DNA of 33,470 nt from Nitrospinales bacterium (lineage in GTDB: Bacteria; Nitrospinota; Nitrospinia; Nitrospinales; VA-1): the NCBI GenBank assembly GCA_022450865.1, contig JAKUOQ010000010.1, positions 1-33,470 on the forward strand. The letters are read 5' to 3'. Within the stretch, counting starts at the first letter, position 1, and every line of letters begins with the position of its first letter. Position numbers and translations under genes: made by a program. The notes below the pieces were generated by a model that was given only the letters and a program-made list of their open reading frames with translations, was not told the DNA's origin and made no database searches. Below are positions 16,648 to 25,007 of this stretch, piece by piece.

Positions 16648-17802
16648 ATGGCTTTGACTACAGATCAAATCAACCGGTACAGTCGACATTTGTTGTTACC
16701 GGAAGTAGGGGTTGAAGGGCAGGAAAAAATTTGTAATGCAAAAGTTTTACTGATCGGAACCGGTGGACTGGGTTCTCCATTAGCACTTTATTTGGCGGCT
16801 GCAGGAGTCGGTACGTTGGGATTGATTGATTTCGATGTCGTAGACTTCAGCAATTTACAAAGGCAGGTAGCGCATGGCGAGTCGACGGTTGGAAAACTCA
16901 AGGTAGATTCTGCAAAGGACCGAATTGCTGATTTGAACTCCAGCATTGATGTGAAAACTTATAACGTCAGGTTGTCGTCTGAAAATGTGATGGACATTTT
17001 TAAAGATTACGACATTATCATCGATGGCACGGATAACTTCCCTACCCGTTATTTGGCCAGTGATGCCTGCGTATTATTAAACAAACCTTATATTTATGGA
17101 TGTATTTTAAGGTTCGAGGGCCAGGCTTCCGTATTTGATTCTAGCATCGGACCTTGTTATCGGTGTTTGTATCCCGAACCACCACCACCAGGCCTAGTAC
17201 CCAGTTGCGCGGAGGGTGGAGTGTTGGGAATTCTTCCAGGAATTGTGGGTCTCATTCAGGCAAATGAAGCAGTCAAAATAATTCTTGGAAAAGGTGAGAC
17301 TTTGGTGGGCCGTTTGTTGTTGTTCGATGCTTTGTCCATGAAGTTCAGGGAAATGAAGCTCAAAAAGGATAAGGCCTGCCCCATTTGTGGTGACAACCCG
17401 ACTATTAAAGAATTGATCGATTATGAAGAGTTTTGTGGCATCGTTCCAGTTCAAGCATCTCCAGACGATGATGAAATGGAAATCGGAGTCGAGCAGGTAA
17501 AACAGATGATGGACAATAAGAAGGCATTTAGACTGATTGATGTGAGGGAACCCTCGGAGTATGATATTTGTAAAATTGGCGGGGCGATTCTGATCCCACT
17601 TGGAGATATAGAAGAACAAGACCTGTCAAAACTCAATGGTTTAAAACCAGACGAAGAAATTGTTTTACATTGTAAGGCAGGGGTGCGATCCATGAAGGCT
17701 GCCAAGGCGCTTAAGGAAATGGGATTTAAAAATCTGAAAAGCATGCGCGGAGGTATCAATGAATGGTCAGAAAAGATCGACTCTTCTGTCCCACTATATT
17801 AA
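16648..17802 (+). CDS. moeB: MoeB/ThiF-type adenylyltransferase fused to a rhodanese domain
   Basis: This E1-like enzyme adenylates the C-terminal glycine of a sulfur carrier (MoaD, ThiS or similar), and the fused rhodanese domain can supply sulfur, as in MoeZ and MOCS3/Uba4. The ATG at 16648 (AGGA nine bases upstream) is chosen over the TTG six codons earlier. The 384 residues show the nucleotide loop GTGGLGSP (37-44). Zinc cysteines are at 170/173 ('CYRCLYP') and 244/247 ('CPICGD'). The conserved 'PSCAEGGVLGILPG' holds a cysteine at 187. The rhodanese domain from about 275 has active-site CKAGVR at 342-347. It fits molybdopterin biosynthesis together with moaB, but another carrier is possible. 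Confidence 0.93.
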   Translation: MALTTDQINRYSRHLLLPEVGVEGQEKICNAKVLLIGTGGLGSPLALYLAAAGVGTLGLIDFDVVDFSNLQRQVAHGESTVGKLKVDSAKDRIADLNSSIDVKTYNVRLSSENVMDIFKDYDIIIDGTDNFPTRYLASDACVLLNKPYIYGCILRFEGQASVFDSSIGPCYRCLYPEPPPPGLVPSCAEGGVLGILPGIVGLIQANEAVKIILGKGETLVGRLLLFDALSMKFREMKLKKDKACPICGDNPTIKELIDYEEFCGIVPVQASPDDDEMEIGVEQVKQMMDNKKAFRLIDVREPSEYDICKIGGAILIPLGDIEEQDLSKLNGLKPDEEIVLHCKAGVRSMKAAKALKEMGFKNLKSMRGGINEWSEKIDSSVPLY

Positions 17803-17819
17803 AGGTCTGAAGTTTTAAA

Positions 17820-18608
17820 TTGTCCTCCTTGAAAAACCGAAAAGTAATCGTGACAGGTGCGGCAGATGGGATTGGCAGAGCCCTTGCTCTGGCATTTGCG
17901 AAAGAAGGCGCACAAGTAGCGGGTTGTTCTCGTAGTGCAGAGCGCTTGGATTCCTTAGAGAAAGAGATTAAGGGTTCAGGGCATATCTTTTTTGCAACTG
18001 ATCTTTCCAACGCCGAGGGGATTAGTGAATTTTTTAACAAGACGCAAGAAACGTTTAGTGGGATAGATATTCTTGTTAATAATGTCGGTGCGGTTTTAAA
18101 ATTGGGAAACTTTTTAGAAGTTTCTGACCAGGATTGGGAAAATTCTTTCCAGTTGAATCTGATGTCAGCGGTTCGTCTGTGTAGGTTGAGTATACCTGCT
18201 TTGCGCAAATCTTCTTGTCCACGGATTATTAACATATCATCGATTGCCGCGTCTCACCCGCAGGAGATATTCCCGCATTACAGTGCAATGAAAGCAGGGA
18301 TGTCCAACCTAACGGTTTCACTGGCACAAACTCTAGCCGAGGATGGTATTTGCGTCAACTCCATCTCGCCTGGTCCTGTATGGAGCCAGTCATGGGAAAA
18401 AGAAGCTAAAGCTCAAGCCAGTGGACAATCTTTTGAGCAGGTCAAAAATGATATCATGGGGCAGACGAGCATAAACATTCCCCTTAATCGAATGGGGATG
18501 CCGGAAGATTTAACTGGGCTGACTCTGTTTCTTGCTTCCGAGCAATCTGCGTGGATCACCGCAACAAACTTCGTTATTGATGGTGGATTAACGCGGAACC
18601 CTTTCTAA
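17820..18608 (+). CDS. SDR-family oxidoreductase
   Basis: A classical short-chain dehydrogenase/reductase of 262 residues. The NAD(P)-binding loop is TGAADGIGRAL near residue 12, and 'NNVGAV' corresponds to the NNAG motif with valine for alanine. The catalytic set is 'NISSIAAS' plus YSAMK. 'SISPGPVWS' and the C-terminal 'FVIDGGLTRNPF' are typical of the FabG-like group. The substrate is unknown. The TTG start at 17820 lies 17 bases after the moeB stop and lacks a clear ribosome site; a TTG three codons on is possible. Unlike the folM-like SDR, it has the usual serine and glycine-rich loop. Confidence 0.9.
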   Translation: MSSLKNRKVIVTGAADGIGRALALAFAKEGAQVAGCSRSAERLDSLEKEIKGSGHIFFATDLSNAEGISEFFNKTQETFSGIDILVNNVGAVLKLGNFLEVSDQDWENSFQLNLMSAVRLCRLSIPALRKSSCPRIINISSIAASHPQEIFPHYSAMKAGMSNLTVSLAQTLAEDGICVNSISPGPVWSQSWEKEAKAQASGQSFEQVKNDIMGQTSINIPLNRMGMPEDLTGLTLFLASEQSAWITATNFVIDGGLTRNPF

Positions 18609-18658
18609 TAGAATTTTCCCTATTCTGTAAATCTTTTAACCTATTCGTATTTCAATAA

Positions 18659-20041
18659 ATGAAACCTTCTATCAACCCACAAATTTTTCGGGAATATGAT
18701 ATCCGCGGTATTGTGGGTACAGATCTCACCCCAGCATCCGTAACAAGTATTGGTAAAGCCATTGGAACCTATATAAGGCGGGGGAATGGAAAAAACATGA
18801 TTCTCGGTAGGGATGTTCGTTCTAGTTCCGTAGAGTTTTGTAATATTCTTTCCAAGGCTTTAAATTCGACTGGTTGTAATGTTATCGATATCGGAATGGT
18901 TCCCACACCGGTGTTGTACTTTGCCCTTCATCACTTCAATGCTGATGGTGGTGTCATGATTACGGGTAGTCACAATCCTCCTGAGTTCAATGGATTTAAA
19001 ATCAGCCAGGGTTTCCATAGTTTGTACGGAGAAAAGGTGCAGGAGTTGAAGGGATTGATAGAGGTGAATGACTTTGAAGTAGGAACTGGTACCACTCAGC
19101 AACAGCCAGTGTTAGCTGAATATATGGAAAAAATATGTTCTATTTTGGAAATTCCCAGAAAAATAAAGGTAGTGGTTGATGGAGGTAATGGTTGTTTTGG
19201 CATTGTTGGCCCGGATCTATTAAAAAAGTTGGGGCAAACACCTATCGAACTATTTAGCGAACCAGATGGTACATTTCCTAATCACCATCCGGACCCTACA
19301 GTTTCAGAACATCTTACCGACCTAATTGAAAAAGTCCGTCTGGAAAATGCAGAACTCGGTATTGGATTTGATGGCGATGCAGACCGAATAGGGGTTGTAG
19401 ATGAAAAAGGAAACATTTTATGGGGTGACCAGTTGCTCACAATTTTTGCTCGAGATATTCTTTCCCGAAATCCGGGAGCCACTATCGTTGGTGAAGTAAA
19501 ATGTTCGCAAAATCTCTATAAAGACATTAAAAAACACGGAGGAGTCCCGGTAATGGCTGCAGCAGGGCATTCTTTGATAAAAAATAAAATGCGCGAAACA
19601 GGAGCCTTGTTAGCTGGAGAAATGAGCGGACACATATGCTTTGCAGATAATTATTATGGTTTTGACGATGCCATTTTTGCAGCATGTAGAGTTTTACAAA
19701 TTGTCGCCCAATCGAACAAAAAGGTTTCTGAAATGCTTGCCGACCTTCCCGAAACGGCTTATACACCTGAGATTCGAATTGATTGTCCTGATGACCAAAA
19801 GTTTAAGATTGTTCGTGAATTAACAGAAATATTTCGAGAAAAATATGAAGTGATAGATATCGATGGAGTTCGGGTCAACTTTGATGATGGGTGGGCTTTG
19901 ATTCGGGCTTCAAACACACAACCTGTTTTAGTTCTTCGACTTGAAGCTGTTACCAAAGAAAGATTGAAAGAACTGGTCGCAGTCATAAAAAAACAAACTG
20001 ACAAATATAAACCTGTTATTCAGTTCGATTACGAGCCATGA
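18659..20041 (+). CDS. manB: phosphomannomutase/phosphoglucomutase
   Basis: The enzyme interconverts hexose 1- and 6-phosphates (mannose and/or glucose), feeding nucleotide-sugar synthesis for surface polysaccharides. The 460-residue length matches AlgC/ManB. It has 'FREYDIRGIVG' at the N-terminus and the phosphoserine loop TGSHNPPEFNG with Ser104. The magnesium loop is GFDGDADR (D238, D240, D242), and the sugar-binding segment is 'GEMSGHICF'. 'RASNTQPVLVLRLEA' near the C-terminus is the phosphate-binding loop. Its stop overlaps the ATG of the glyoxalase-like gene (ATGA). The choice between mannose and glucose phosphate cannot be made by eye; many homologues use both. Confidence 0.94.
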   Translation: MKPSINPQIFREYDIRGIVGTDLTPASVTSIGKAIGTYIRRGNGKNMILGRDVRSSSVEFCNILSKALNSTGCNVIDIGMVPTPVLYFALHHFNADGGVMITGSHNPPEFNGFKISQGFHSLYGEKVQELKGLIEVNDFEVGTGTTQQQPVLAEYMEKICSILEIPRKIKVVVDGGNGCFGIVGPDLLKKLGQTPIELFSEPDGTFPNHHPDPTVSEHLTDLIEKVRLENAELGIGFDGDADRIGVVDEKGNILWGDQLLTIFARDILSRNPGATIVGEVKCSQNLYKDIKKHGGVPVMAAAGHSLIKNKMRETGALLAGEMSGHICFADNYYGFDDAIFAACRVLQIVAQSNKKVSEMLADLPETAYTPEIRIDCPDDQKFKIVRELTEIFREKYEVIDIDGVRVNFDDGWALIRASNTQPVLVLRLEAVTKERLKELVAVIKKQTDKYKPVIQFDYEP

Positions 20042-20418
20042 TAAAAAAGTATTTACATACCCGGTTTCGGGTATCAGATATGGATAAATCTATATCTTTT
20101 TATCAAGATATTCTGGGAATGGAAGTTATCGAGGAGAAAACTTCACCGCGTGGTTCAAAACTCGTTTTTCTGAAGTTTCCTGGAACGGATTGTGATCTGG
20201 AACTATGCTCTTTCCCAAATTCAGGATTGGTTCACGTTCCTGAAGATTTAGTACATCTTGCTTTCGAAGTGGAAAATTTGGAAGATTGTATCAACCGGCT
20301 CAATGCTGCGGGCATCCCAATCACCGAAGGCCCATTGGAGTCTTCAAATGGAACACGATTTATATTCACTGAAGACCCAGATAAATATGAAATCGAGTTG
20401 ATGCATTATAAGAAATAA
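20038..20418 (+). CDS. gloA: VOC-family protein, glyoxalase I-like
   Basis: The 126-residue protein matches lactoylglutathione lyase in length and in its four expected metal-ligand positions. These are His in 'YLHTRFRV' near the start, Glu in 'CDLELC', His in 'LVHLAFEV' and Glu in 'KYEIELM' near the end. Glyoxalase I detoxifies methylglyoxal as its glutathione hemithioacetal; many VOC relatives act on other substrates. The ATG overlaps the preceding mutase stop (ATGA), so translation is probably coupled. Confidence 0.82.
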   Translation: MIKKYLHTRFRVSDMDKSISFYQDILGMEVIEEKTSPRGSKLVFLKFPGTDCDLELCSFPNSGLVHVPEDLVHLAFEVENLEDCINRLNAAGIPITEGPLESSNGTRFIFTEDPDKYEIELMHYKK

Positions 20419-20452
20419 TATTCATGCACTATAATTCCTGAATATTCTACCA

Positions 20453-20824
20453 CTAAAGAATAAGCCCATTTTTCTTAAGCCATTCTTCGGTGTTGAACTT
20501 TTTATTAGAATATTCCTGGAACTCGATTTCTTTTTTGGAGAGTTGCTGCCCATCGATGAACTGCGATTTCTTTAGAGATTTTCTGCTAGCGCGTTTTTTA
20601 GGAGTAGGTTGTTCTTCTGTGAGCTCTTCTTCAACTTCTAATTCCAATGAGTCGGTCAACACTTCCATCTTCAGTACAAGAACCATAAAACTTTTTGGGC
20701 AGATTTCTTCATTTTTTTGAATTTCTGCGACGATTTTTTTCACCTTAGGTGACACCATTACTGCTTCTGTAATGGCCTTGGATAATTTTTCAAAACTGCG
20801 CTCAGCTCCATCGGATTCACTCAC
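20453..20824 (-). CDS. hypothetical protein with charged linker
   Basis: No family recognised. The 123-residue soluble protein has an N-terminal helical part (about 1-65), an acidic stretch 'LEVEEELTEEQ' and then a basic linker 'PTPKKRASRKSLKK'. The C-terminal segment, about 30 residues, ends 'EEWLKKNGLIL'. The start is GTG at 20824, well supported by a GGGGGG ribosome site five bases upstream. A TTGACA (20905-20910, minus) with a 17-base spacer to a poor -10 (TAAGGT) lies upstream. The ribosome site and charge pattern suggest a real gene, function unknown. Confidence 0.6.
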   Translation of the reverse strand: MSESDGAERSFEKLSKAITEAVMVSPKVKKIVAEIQKNEEICPKSFMVLVLKMEVLTDSLELEVEEELTEEQPTPKKRASRKSLKKSQFIDGQQLSKKEIEFQEYSNKKFNTEEWLKKNGLIL

Positions 20825-20994
20825 AAAACCCCCCTTTCGATTTTATAAAACTCGAAAAAATTTAAATCATTTACATATCTAACCTTAAACCCACCAAAAT
20901 CTCTTGTCAAGGAGACCTTTGTAAAAACATAAAAAAGAAGATAAGTTATAATTTGTTCTACTGAATTTGTTCTTAATTAAGAGATTATTGTTTT

Positions 20995-21342
20995 ATGGAT
21001 TTTGCTCAAAAAATTTTATCTTCCCCGTCTCTCGTGTGGATTTTGGCGGCAATGGGGTTTTATCTCATCAATATTTTTATGGGTTTGTTTATTGGTTTTC
21101 AAAAGAAAACAGTCCAAAACCTTAAAATTCACAAATACTTTTTTTATTCAATCGCATTTTGTCTGATATATTTTCTGATTATGAATCAGATACACCATGA
21201 AAACATGTGGGTAGATTATGCAGTGGTCTTTTATATTGTCGCATTCGTGCCTTTCAGCAAGCGTTGGGATATTTTGGCGCACGCCATTATTGCCGCAGTT
21301 GGTTTCACACTATTACCACTTCTTATCGTTATCCAAATATAG
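20995..21342 (+). CDS. small hypothetical integral membrane protein
   Basis: No family recognised with confidence. The 115 residues contain about four hydrophobic segments: 'LVWILAAMGFYLINIFMGLFIGF', 'YFFYSIAFCLIYFLIM', 'WVDYAVVFYIVAFVPF' and 'IIAAVGFTLLPLLIVIQI'. Short charged loops, including 'QKKTVQNLKIHKY', separate them. It stands alone, convergent with the ferredoxin gene. A TATAAT at 20947-20952 lies about 40 bases before the ATG, but no good -35 is spaced to it. Confidence 0.65.
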   Translation: MDFAQKILSSPSLVWILAAMGFYLINIFMGLFIGFQKKTVQNLKIHKYFFYSIAFCLIYFLIMNQIHHENMWVDYAVVFYIVAFVPFSKRWDILAHAIIAAVGFTLLPLLIVIQI

Positions 21343-21427
21343 GTAATTTTGTCAAGTATTTTGCAGTAGTAAGTACCCAGAGGGAGAGAAGGGTGATGAA
21401 AAAGGAGAGAAGAGATTGGTCTATAGA

Positions 21428-21733
21428 TCAGTCAGCTATAGCAGCTTTGACGGTAATGTCACCGTAGACTTTTATCCGACAGCCGAGTTTCTGATGGTCT
21501 TCCAGTCGGTGAATTTTTTCAAAGAAGGTTCGCCCATTGACGTTTTCCATAGGTTCAACCTCTACGACGCATTTGGCACATAAGCCACTACCCCGGCAAT
21601 TGAGAAATTTGTTGAGGCCTTTATAAACCTCGGCATCATTATAAAGAGCTGCCTGCCGTAAATTGGCACCATAACCTGCTTTAAACTCGTAAGTTTCATC
21701 AGTTTCGGTGTTTATGACTTTTATTTTTGGCAT
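21428..21733 (-). CDS. [2Fe-2S] ferredoxin
   Basis: A 101-residue soluble electron carrier with a beta-grasp ferredoxin fold. Cluster ligands are C-x5-C-x2-C in 'NCRGSGLCAKC' and a fourth Cys in 'KLGCRIKVYGD'. The x5 spacing is that of adrenodoxin-like and some bacterial ferredoxins rather than the plant type (x4). The start ATG has AAAGGG seven bases upstream. It has its own promoter (next entry) and lies downstream of cysNC on the same strand. A role in reducing sulfur-assimilation enzymes is possible from location only. Confidence 0.9.
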   Translation of the reverse strand: MPKIKVINTETDETYEFKAGYGANLRQAALYNDAEVYKGLNKFLNCRGSGLCAKCVVEVEPMENVNGRTFFEKIHRLEDHQKLGCRIKVYGDITVKAAIAD

Positions 21734-21757
21734 GATAAACCCTTTACATATTGTTTT

Positions 21758-21769
21758 TAGCGAGCGCTA
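21758..21769. promoter_or_regulatory. inverted repeat overlapping the ferredoxin promoter
   Basis: TAGCG-AG-CGCTA is a perfect 5+5 inverted repeat that touches the -10 element of the ferredoxin promoter and extends toward the start point. Position suits a repressor site; its length is modest. Confidence 0.25.
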
Positions 21770-21798
21770 TTAATGCCCGAATAACAAGGCAATGTCAA
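21769..21798 (-). promoter_or_regulatory. sigma70-type promoter for the ferredoxin gene
   Basis: On the minus strand TTGACA (21793-21798) is a perfect -35. It is followed after 18 bases by ATTAAT (21769-21774), a 4/6 -10. The ferredoxin start is about 36 bases further on, with a good ribosome site. This suggests the ferredoxin can be expressed independently of cysD-cysNC. Confidence 0.45.
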
Positions 21799-21836
21799 TC
21801 CTAATCTCAATTTGGTTGCTATTCCGTGAAGAGAAA

Positions 21837-23648
21837 TTATATAGAATAGTTATGGCCCATAAGAATTTTCTTTTCTTTCAAGTAGTTCTGAATTTTGGTC
21901 GATGCTTCTTTTGCATTCTGGGCTTCATCAAGCGAAATTAAAATATCCGGTTGGCCAACAGGTTTTGAACTGACCTGTATTTCTACTACTTGATATGGGT
22001 TTGCCAATAACTTGAGATCTTCTTGATCTTCCCTGTGAAACGCATTTGATGTAGAAATCACCACATGCCCGGCATCAAGAAATAGTTTAGCAACTTCGCC
22101 CAGTCGCCTTGCAGATTCTTCTTCGGAACTTCCTATATCAGCAGAGACTCCTAAATTCACATTTCTTCGATCCAATAGATAACTTTGGAAATTGTTTTGG
22201 AAAAGGTTACGCTCCAGTGTTCTTGCTAAAGGCCCTTTTCCTGATCCTGGTTCGCCGGTAATAAGGATTAGTGCAGCGCTGTGCCCGTTTCGATAAGCTC
22301 GTTCTTCTGGTTTAATATCGCTTTTGATCCAGTTAAAATCGCGGGTACGAACTTCATCTCTAAGTTTATCTTCTTTTGTTGTGGGGCTATAGGTGGTTAT
22401 TATTCCACCACCACACACATCATATTCATCTACCAAAACAAAACGTCCTGTGGTCGCGATAGAGCCAAAAAGATCGAAAGCCACAGGTGATCTCGTTTTT
22501 AAAGTAAGTTCTGCAACATCATTTTTGGCAATGTACTCTTGATTGCTAAGAGTTTCCAGGGTAGAGGCATCAATTGCTTTTTTAAATTCATGAACTTCAC
22601 ATTCCACTTCTTGCGTGTTGAGCTTAATCGTAAACTGTCTTCCCTTTTCCAACTTTCGTTTCCCCATCCAGAAAACATTTGCATCAAAAGTTGTCGATAC
22701 GATGGGTAGCTCGTCCATCAAGGTGCAGACGTCCCCACGCTCAACAAAAATCTGTTCATCCAAGGTGAATCCGATGGATTCTGAAGAGGTTGCACCATTA
22801 GGTTGTTTGGGAACGCTCCATGATTCGATTGTTTTAACTACGGCTTTTTTGTTCGAAGGTGAAAAGATAACACGGTCTCCTACCTTGAGTTTGCCAGATT
22901 CCACGCGCCCCGCAATGATTCTTCGTTCATCAAACTTATATACATCTTGTACTGGAAAGCGGAAGGGGAGATGATCGGGTCTTGGCTTTTTCTCAAACTG
23001 ATCGAGCATACTTAAAACAGTCGGTCCTTTGTACCAGGGCATTTCGTCTTTGAGCTCGGCTATATTTGTGCCCAGCTTTGCTGAGACAGGGATGAACTCT
23101 CTTGCCTCAACGCCTAAAGATTCTAGAAAGTTGGAATATTCTGCCTTGATTTTGGAATAAACTTTTTCGTCGTATCCCACTAGGTCCATTTTGTTGATGA
23201 CCACCGCTACCTGGGTGAGACCCAATAGTTTGAGGATATAACCATGGCGGCGGGACTGTTCCTGCACTCCCTCCTTGGCATCGATGAGGAGAAGCGCGGC
23301 TTCAGCATCGGCGGCACCCGTCACCATATTTTTTAAAAACTCTTTATGGCCCGGCGCATCAATGATCACATATTTTCTTTTCGCCGTATGAAAGAAGATT
23401 TGTGAGGTATCGATGGTGATACCTTGCTCCTGTTCTTCCTCCAAAGCGTCCAGCAGGAAAGCGAACTCAAAAGTTTTTCCCTGTTGGTCACAAATGTCTT
23501 GTACAAACTGGAGTTTACCTTCAGGAAGGCTTCCCGTATCAGAGAGCAGGCGACCCACTAAAGTAGATTTTCCGTGATCCACATGACCTACGATAACCAT
23601 CCGCATCAAGCGGGTGGAAAGATCTGGAGCACTTCCGTTATTACCCAT
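21837..23648 (-). CDS. cysNC: CysNC: sulfate adenylyltransferase GTPase fused to an APS-kinase-like domain
   Basis: CysN is the GTPase subunit that, with CysD, makes adenylylsulfate (APS) from ATP and sulfate. The N-terminal two-thirds of this 603-residue protein has all translation-factor-type GTPase motifs: GHVDHGKST (21-29), 'GITIDTSQ', DAPGH (97-101), NKMD (152-155) and SAKLG. Beta-barrel domains run to about residue 435. The C-terminal part (about 455-595) aligns with APS kinase ('[20 protein letters not shown]', '[14 protein letters not shown]'). It is degenerate there: the P-loop is GEPGSGKGP, lacking the Ser/Thr after Lys, and the usual DGDNVRHGL reads DRRNVNLGV. Kinase activity is doubtful. 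The ATG directly abuts the cysD stop. Confidence 0.93.
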   Translation of the reverse strand: MGNNGSAPDLSTRLMRMVIVGHVDHGKSTLVGRLLSDTGSLPEGKLQFVQDICDQQGKTFEFAFLLDALEEEQEQGITIDTSQIFFHTAKRKYVIIDAPGHKEFLKNMVTGAADAEAALLLIDAKEGVQEQSRRHGYILKLLGLTQVAVVINKMDLVGYDEKVYSKIKAEYSNFLESLGVEAREFIPVSAKLGTNIAELKDEMPWYKGPTVLSMLDQFEKKPRPDHLPFRFPVQDVYKFDERRIIAGRVESGKLKVGDRVIFSPSNKKAVVKTIESWSVPKQPNGATSSESIGFTLDEQIFVERGDVCTLMDELPIVSTTFDANVFWMGKRKLEKGRQFTIKLNTQEVECEVHEFKKAIDASTLETLSNQEYIAKNDVAELTLKTRSPVAFDLFGSIATTGRFVLVDEYDVCGGGIITTYSPTTKEDKLRDEVRTRDFNWIKSDIKPEERAYRNGHSAALILITGEPGSGKGPLARTLERNLFQNNFQSYLLDRRNVNLGVSADIGSSEEESARRLGEVAKLFLDAGHVVISTSNAFHREDQEDLKLLANPYQVVEIQVSSKPVGQPDILISLDEAQNAKEASTKIQNYLKEKKILMGHNYSI

Positions 23649-24452
23649 TTACATATATCCTCGGGCTCGAAGTTTTTGCATCGCGTAGGTATCTTCCTGA
23701 TCCTGTGCCCTGCCGGAGCGCTCTGCTGTGGTTGCGTTTTTCAACTCTTCAACAATCTCTTCTACATTTTTTGCATTAGAATCTATGGTACCTGTGCAAG
23801 GTGCACAGCCTAAAGAACGGTATCGTTTACCCTCGGGGGTTGCAAAATAGAGATCTATGATGGGGATGTTCTCCCGCAAAATATATTCCCATACGTTCAA
23901 TTCCGTCCAATGAAGAATGGGATGTATCCGGATATGTGTGTCGTCCGAAAATTTAGTTTTATATTGATCCCATAACTCGGGAGGTTGGTCTTTAAAGTTC
24001 CATTCAAAGTTTTTATCCCGTGGCGAGAAATAGCGTTCTTTGGCGCGAGTGCCTTCCTCATCGCGGCGGATACCGAGAATAAGTCCAGTGTAACCTTCTT
24101 GCTCCATGATGCATTGCAGGCCCTGCGTTTTAAGAGCTTCACAGCATACGATGCGCCCTTTTTCGTGGTTCATCCCCTCATCCAGCGCTTTCTGGTTTTT
24201 TCCCACTACCAGATTCAATCCCCACTCCTTTGCATAAAAGTCGCGGTATTCGATCATTGCTGGGATTTTATAGGTAGTGTCTATATGAACCAGAGGAATG
24301 GGGCAATGCCCGAAAAAGGCCTTGCGTGCAAGCCAGAGCATTATTGTTGAATCCTTACCGATCGACCACAGCATGGCAAGGTTTTTAAAGTTTTTATAGG
24401 CCTCACGGAGGATATATATACTCTGATTTTCAAGCTCGTCTAGGTGATCCAT
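23649..24452 (-). CDS. cysD: sulfate adenylyltransferase subunit 2 CysD
   Basis: CysD is the catalytic ATP-pyrophosphatase subunit of bacterial ATP sulfurylase, forming APS with energy from CysN GTP hydrolysis. The 267-residue protein has the PP-loop SIGKDST (about 30-36). '[16 protein letters not shown]', '[20 protein letters not shown]' and the C-terminal '[11 protein letters not shown]' are typical, followed by 'GRAQDQE'. GAGG lies nine bases before the ATG. A leader hairpin sits just upstream of that site. It forms an operon with cysNC, whose ATG follows the cysD TAA directly. Confidence 0.97.
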   Translation of the reverse strand: MDHLDELENQSIYILREAYKNFKNLAMLWSIGKDSTIMLWLARKAFFGHCPIPLVHIDTTYKIPAMIEYRDFYAKEWGLNLVVGKNQKALDEGMNHEKGRIVCCEALKTQGLQCIMEQEGYTGLILGIRRDEEGTRAKERYFSPRDKNFEWNFKDQPPELWDQYKTKFSDDTHIRIHPILHWTELNVWEYILRENIPIIDLYFATPEGKRYRSLGCAPCTGTIDSNAKNVEEIVEELKNATTAERSGRAQDQEDTYAMQKLRARGYM

Positions 24453-24475
24453 GTAATGTAATAATTCCTCAAATT

Positions 24476-24505
24476 AAAACCCACGGTAATATTCCCCAGG
24501 GTTTT
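24476..24505. promoter_or_regulatory. leader hairpin just upstream of the cysD ribosome site
   Basis: AAAACCC (24476-24482) and GGGTTTT (24499-24505) form a perfect 7-base inverted repeat with a 16-base loop, ending about five bases from the cysD Shine-Dalgarno. It could influence cysD translation. I do not recognise a known riboswitch consensus. Confidence 0.35.
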
Positions 24506-25007
24506 TCATGTATATTTTATAAAGATCTTTGTCGGATTCCCCGTCCGCTTTTGGCGGGCTCATTTGTAGTAGAAAGTCTACTTTATCCTGATTTATCAAT
24601 AGAATCAAGGGGGACGGTGATTTTACGGGAATTTGGTCCAATACGCAATGAGAATGCTGCTTTTTTTGGGTTTTTTAGACGCAATGTTGGTCCCGGACAT
24701 CGGCGAAGGGGGACAATTTAGGCAGGTATTGTGGCTTTGAACGTAAAAATTCTGATCAATCCCTGTATTTACTTTTCAAGGCTTAGCAATAGAATTATTT
24801 CTTTCTGATCGAAAATAATATAATGCTTCATAAATCAGATCAGTTTATTGTAGCTAGTAAATTTGCCGAAATTCTAGTATTCGGCCAGAAAATTTTCAGG
24901 TTCTCGTCGTCGCCGATTTTAAGTTTTGGCGTGCAAAGTAACAGATCGTTCCTGGTCTAGCGAATTACTTTTGCGGGGACTTCTAATGAGTTTAATAGTT
25001 CTAAAAA
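24506..25007. other. long non-coding region upstream of cysD
   Basis: About 500 bases without a supportable gene, between divergent cysD and a hypothetical gene. It holds a GC-rich hairpin GTCCGC-TTTTG-GCGGGC (24544-24560), two copies of AAGGGGGAC (24607 and 24706), two of ACGCAATG (24643 and 24679) and two of TTGGTCC (24633 and 24687). It also has a TATAAT at 24819-24824 and a hairpin GCCGAA...TTCGGC (about 24865-24885). CTGATC (24805) and GATCAG (24838) flank the TATAAT. The GC-rich stretch 24600-24720 differs in composition from the surroundings and could be a decayed mobile or REP-like element. Confidence 0.4.

Noticed and set aside
17194-17759. Two long minus-strand ORFs opposite the MoeB-rhodanese gene
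   Set aside because: Both are shadows; the plus-strand frame carries all catalytic residues.
20419-20452. AATATTC...GAATATT inverted repeat between convergent genes
   Set aside because: An AT-only stem with a 16-base loop is expected by chance in such AT-rich DNA and lacks a T-run.
21207-21467. 86-residue plus-strand ORF running from the membrane-protein gene into the ferredoxin gene
   Set aside because: Out of frame with the membrane protein and overlaps the end of the ferredoxin; no ribosome site or domain.
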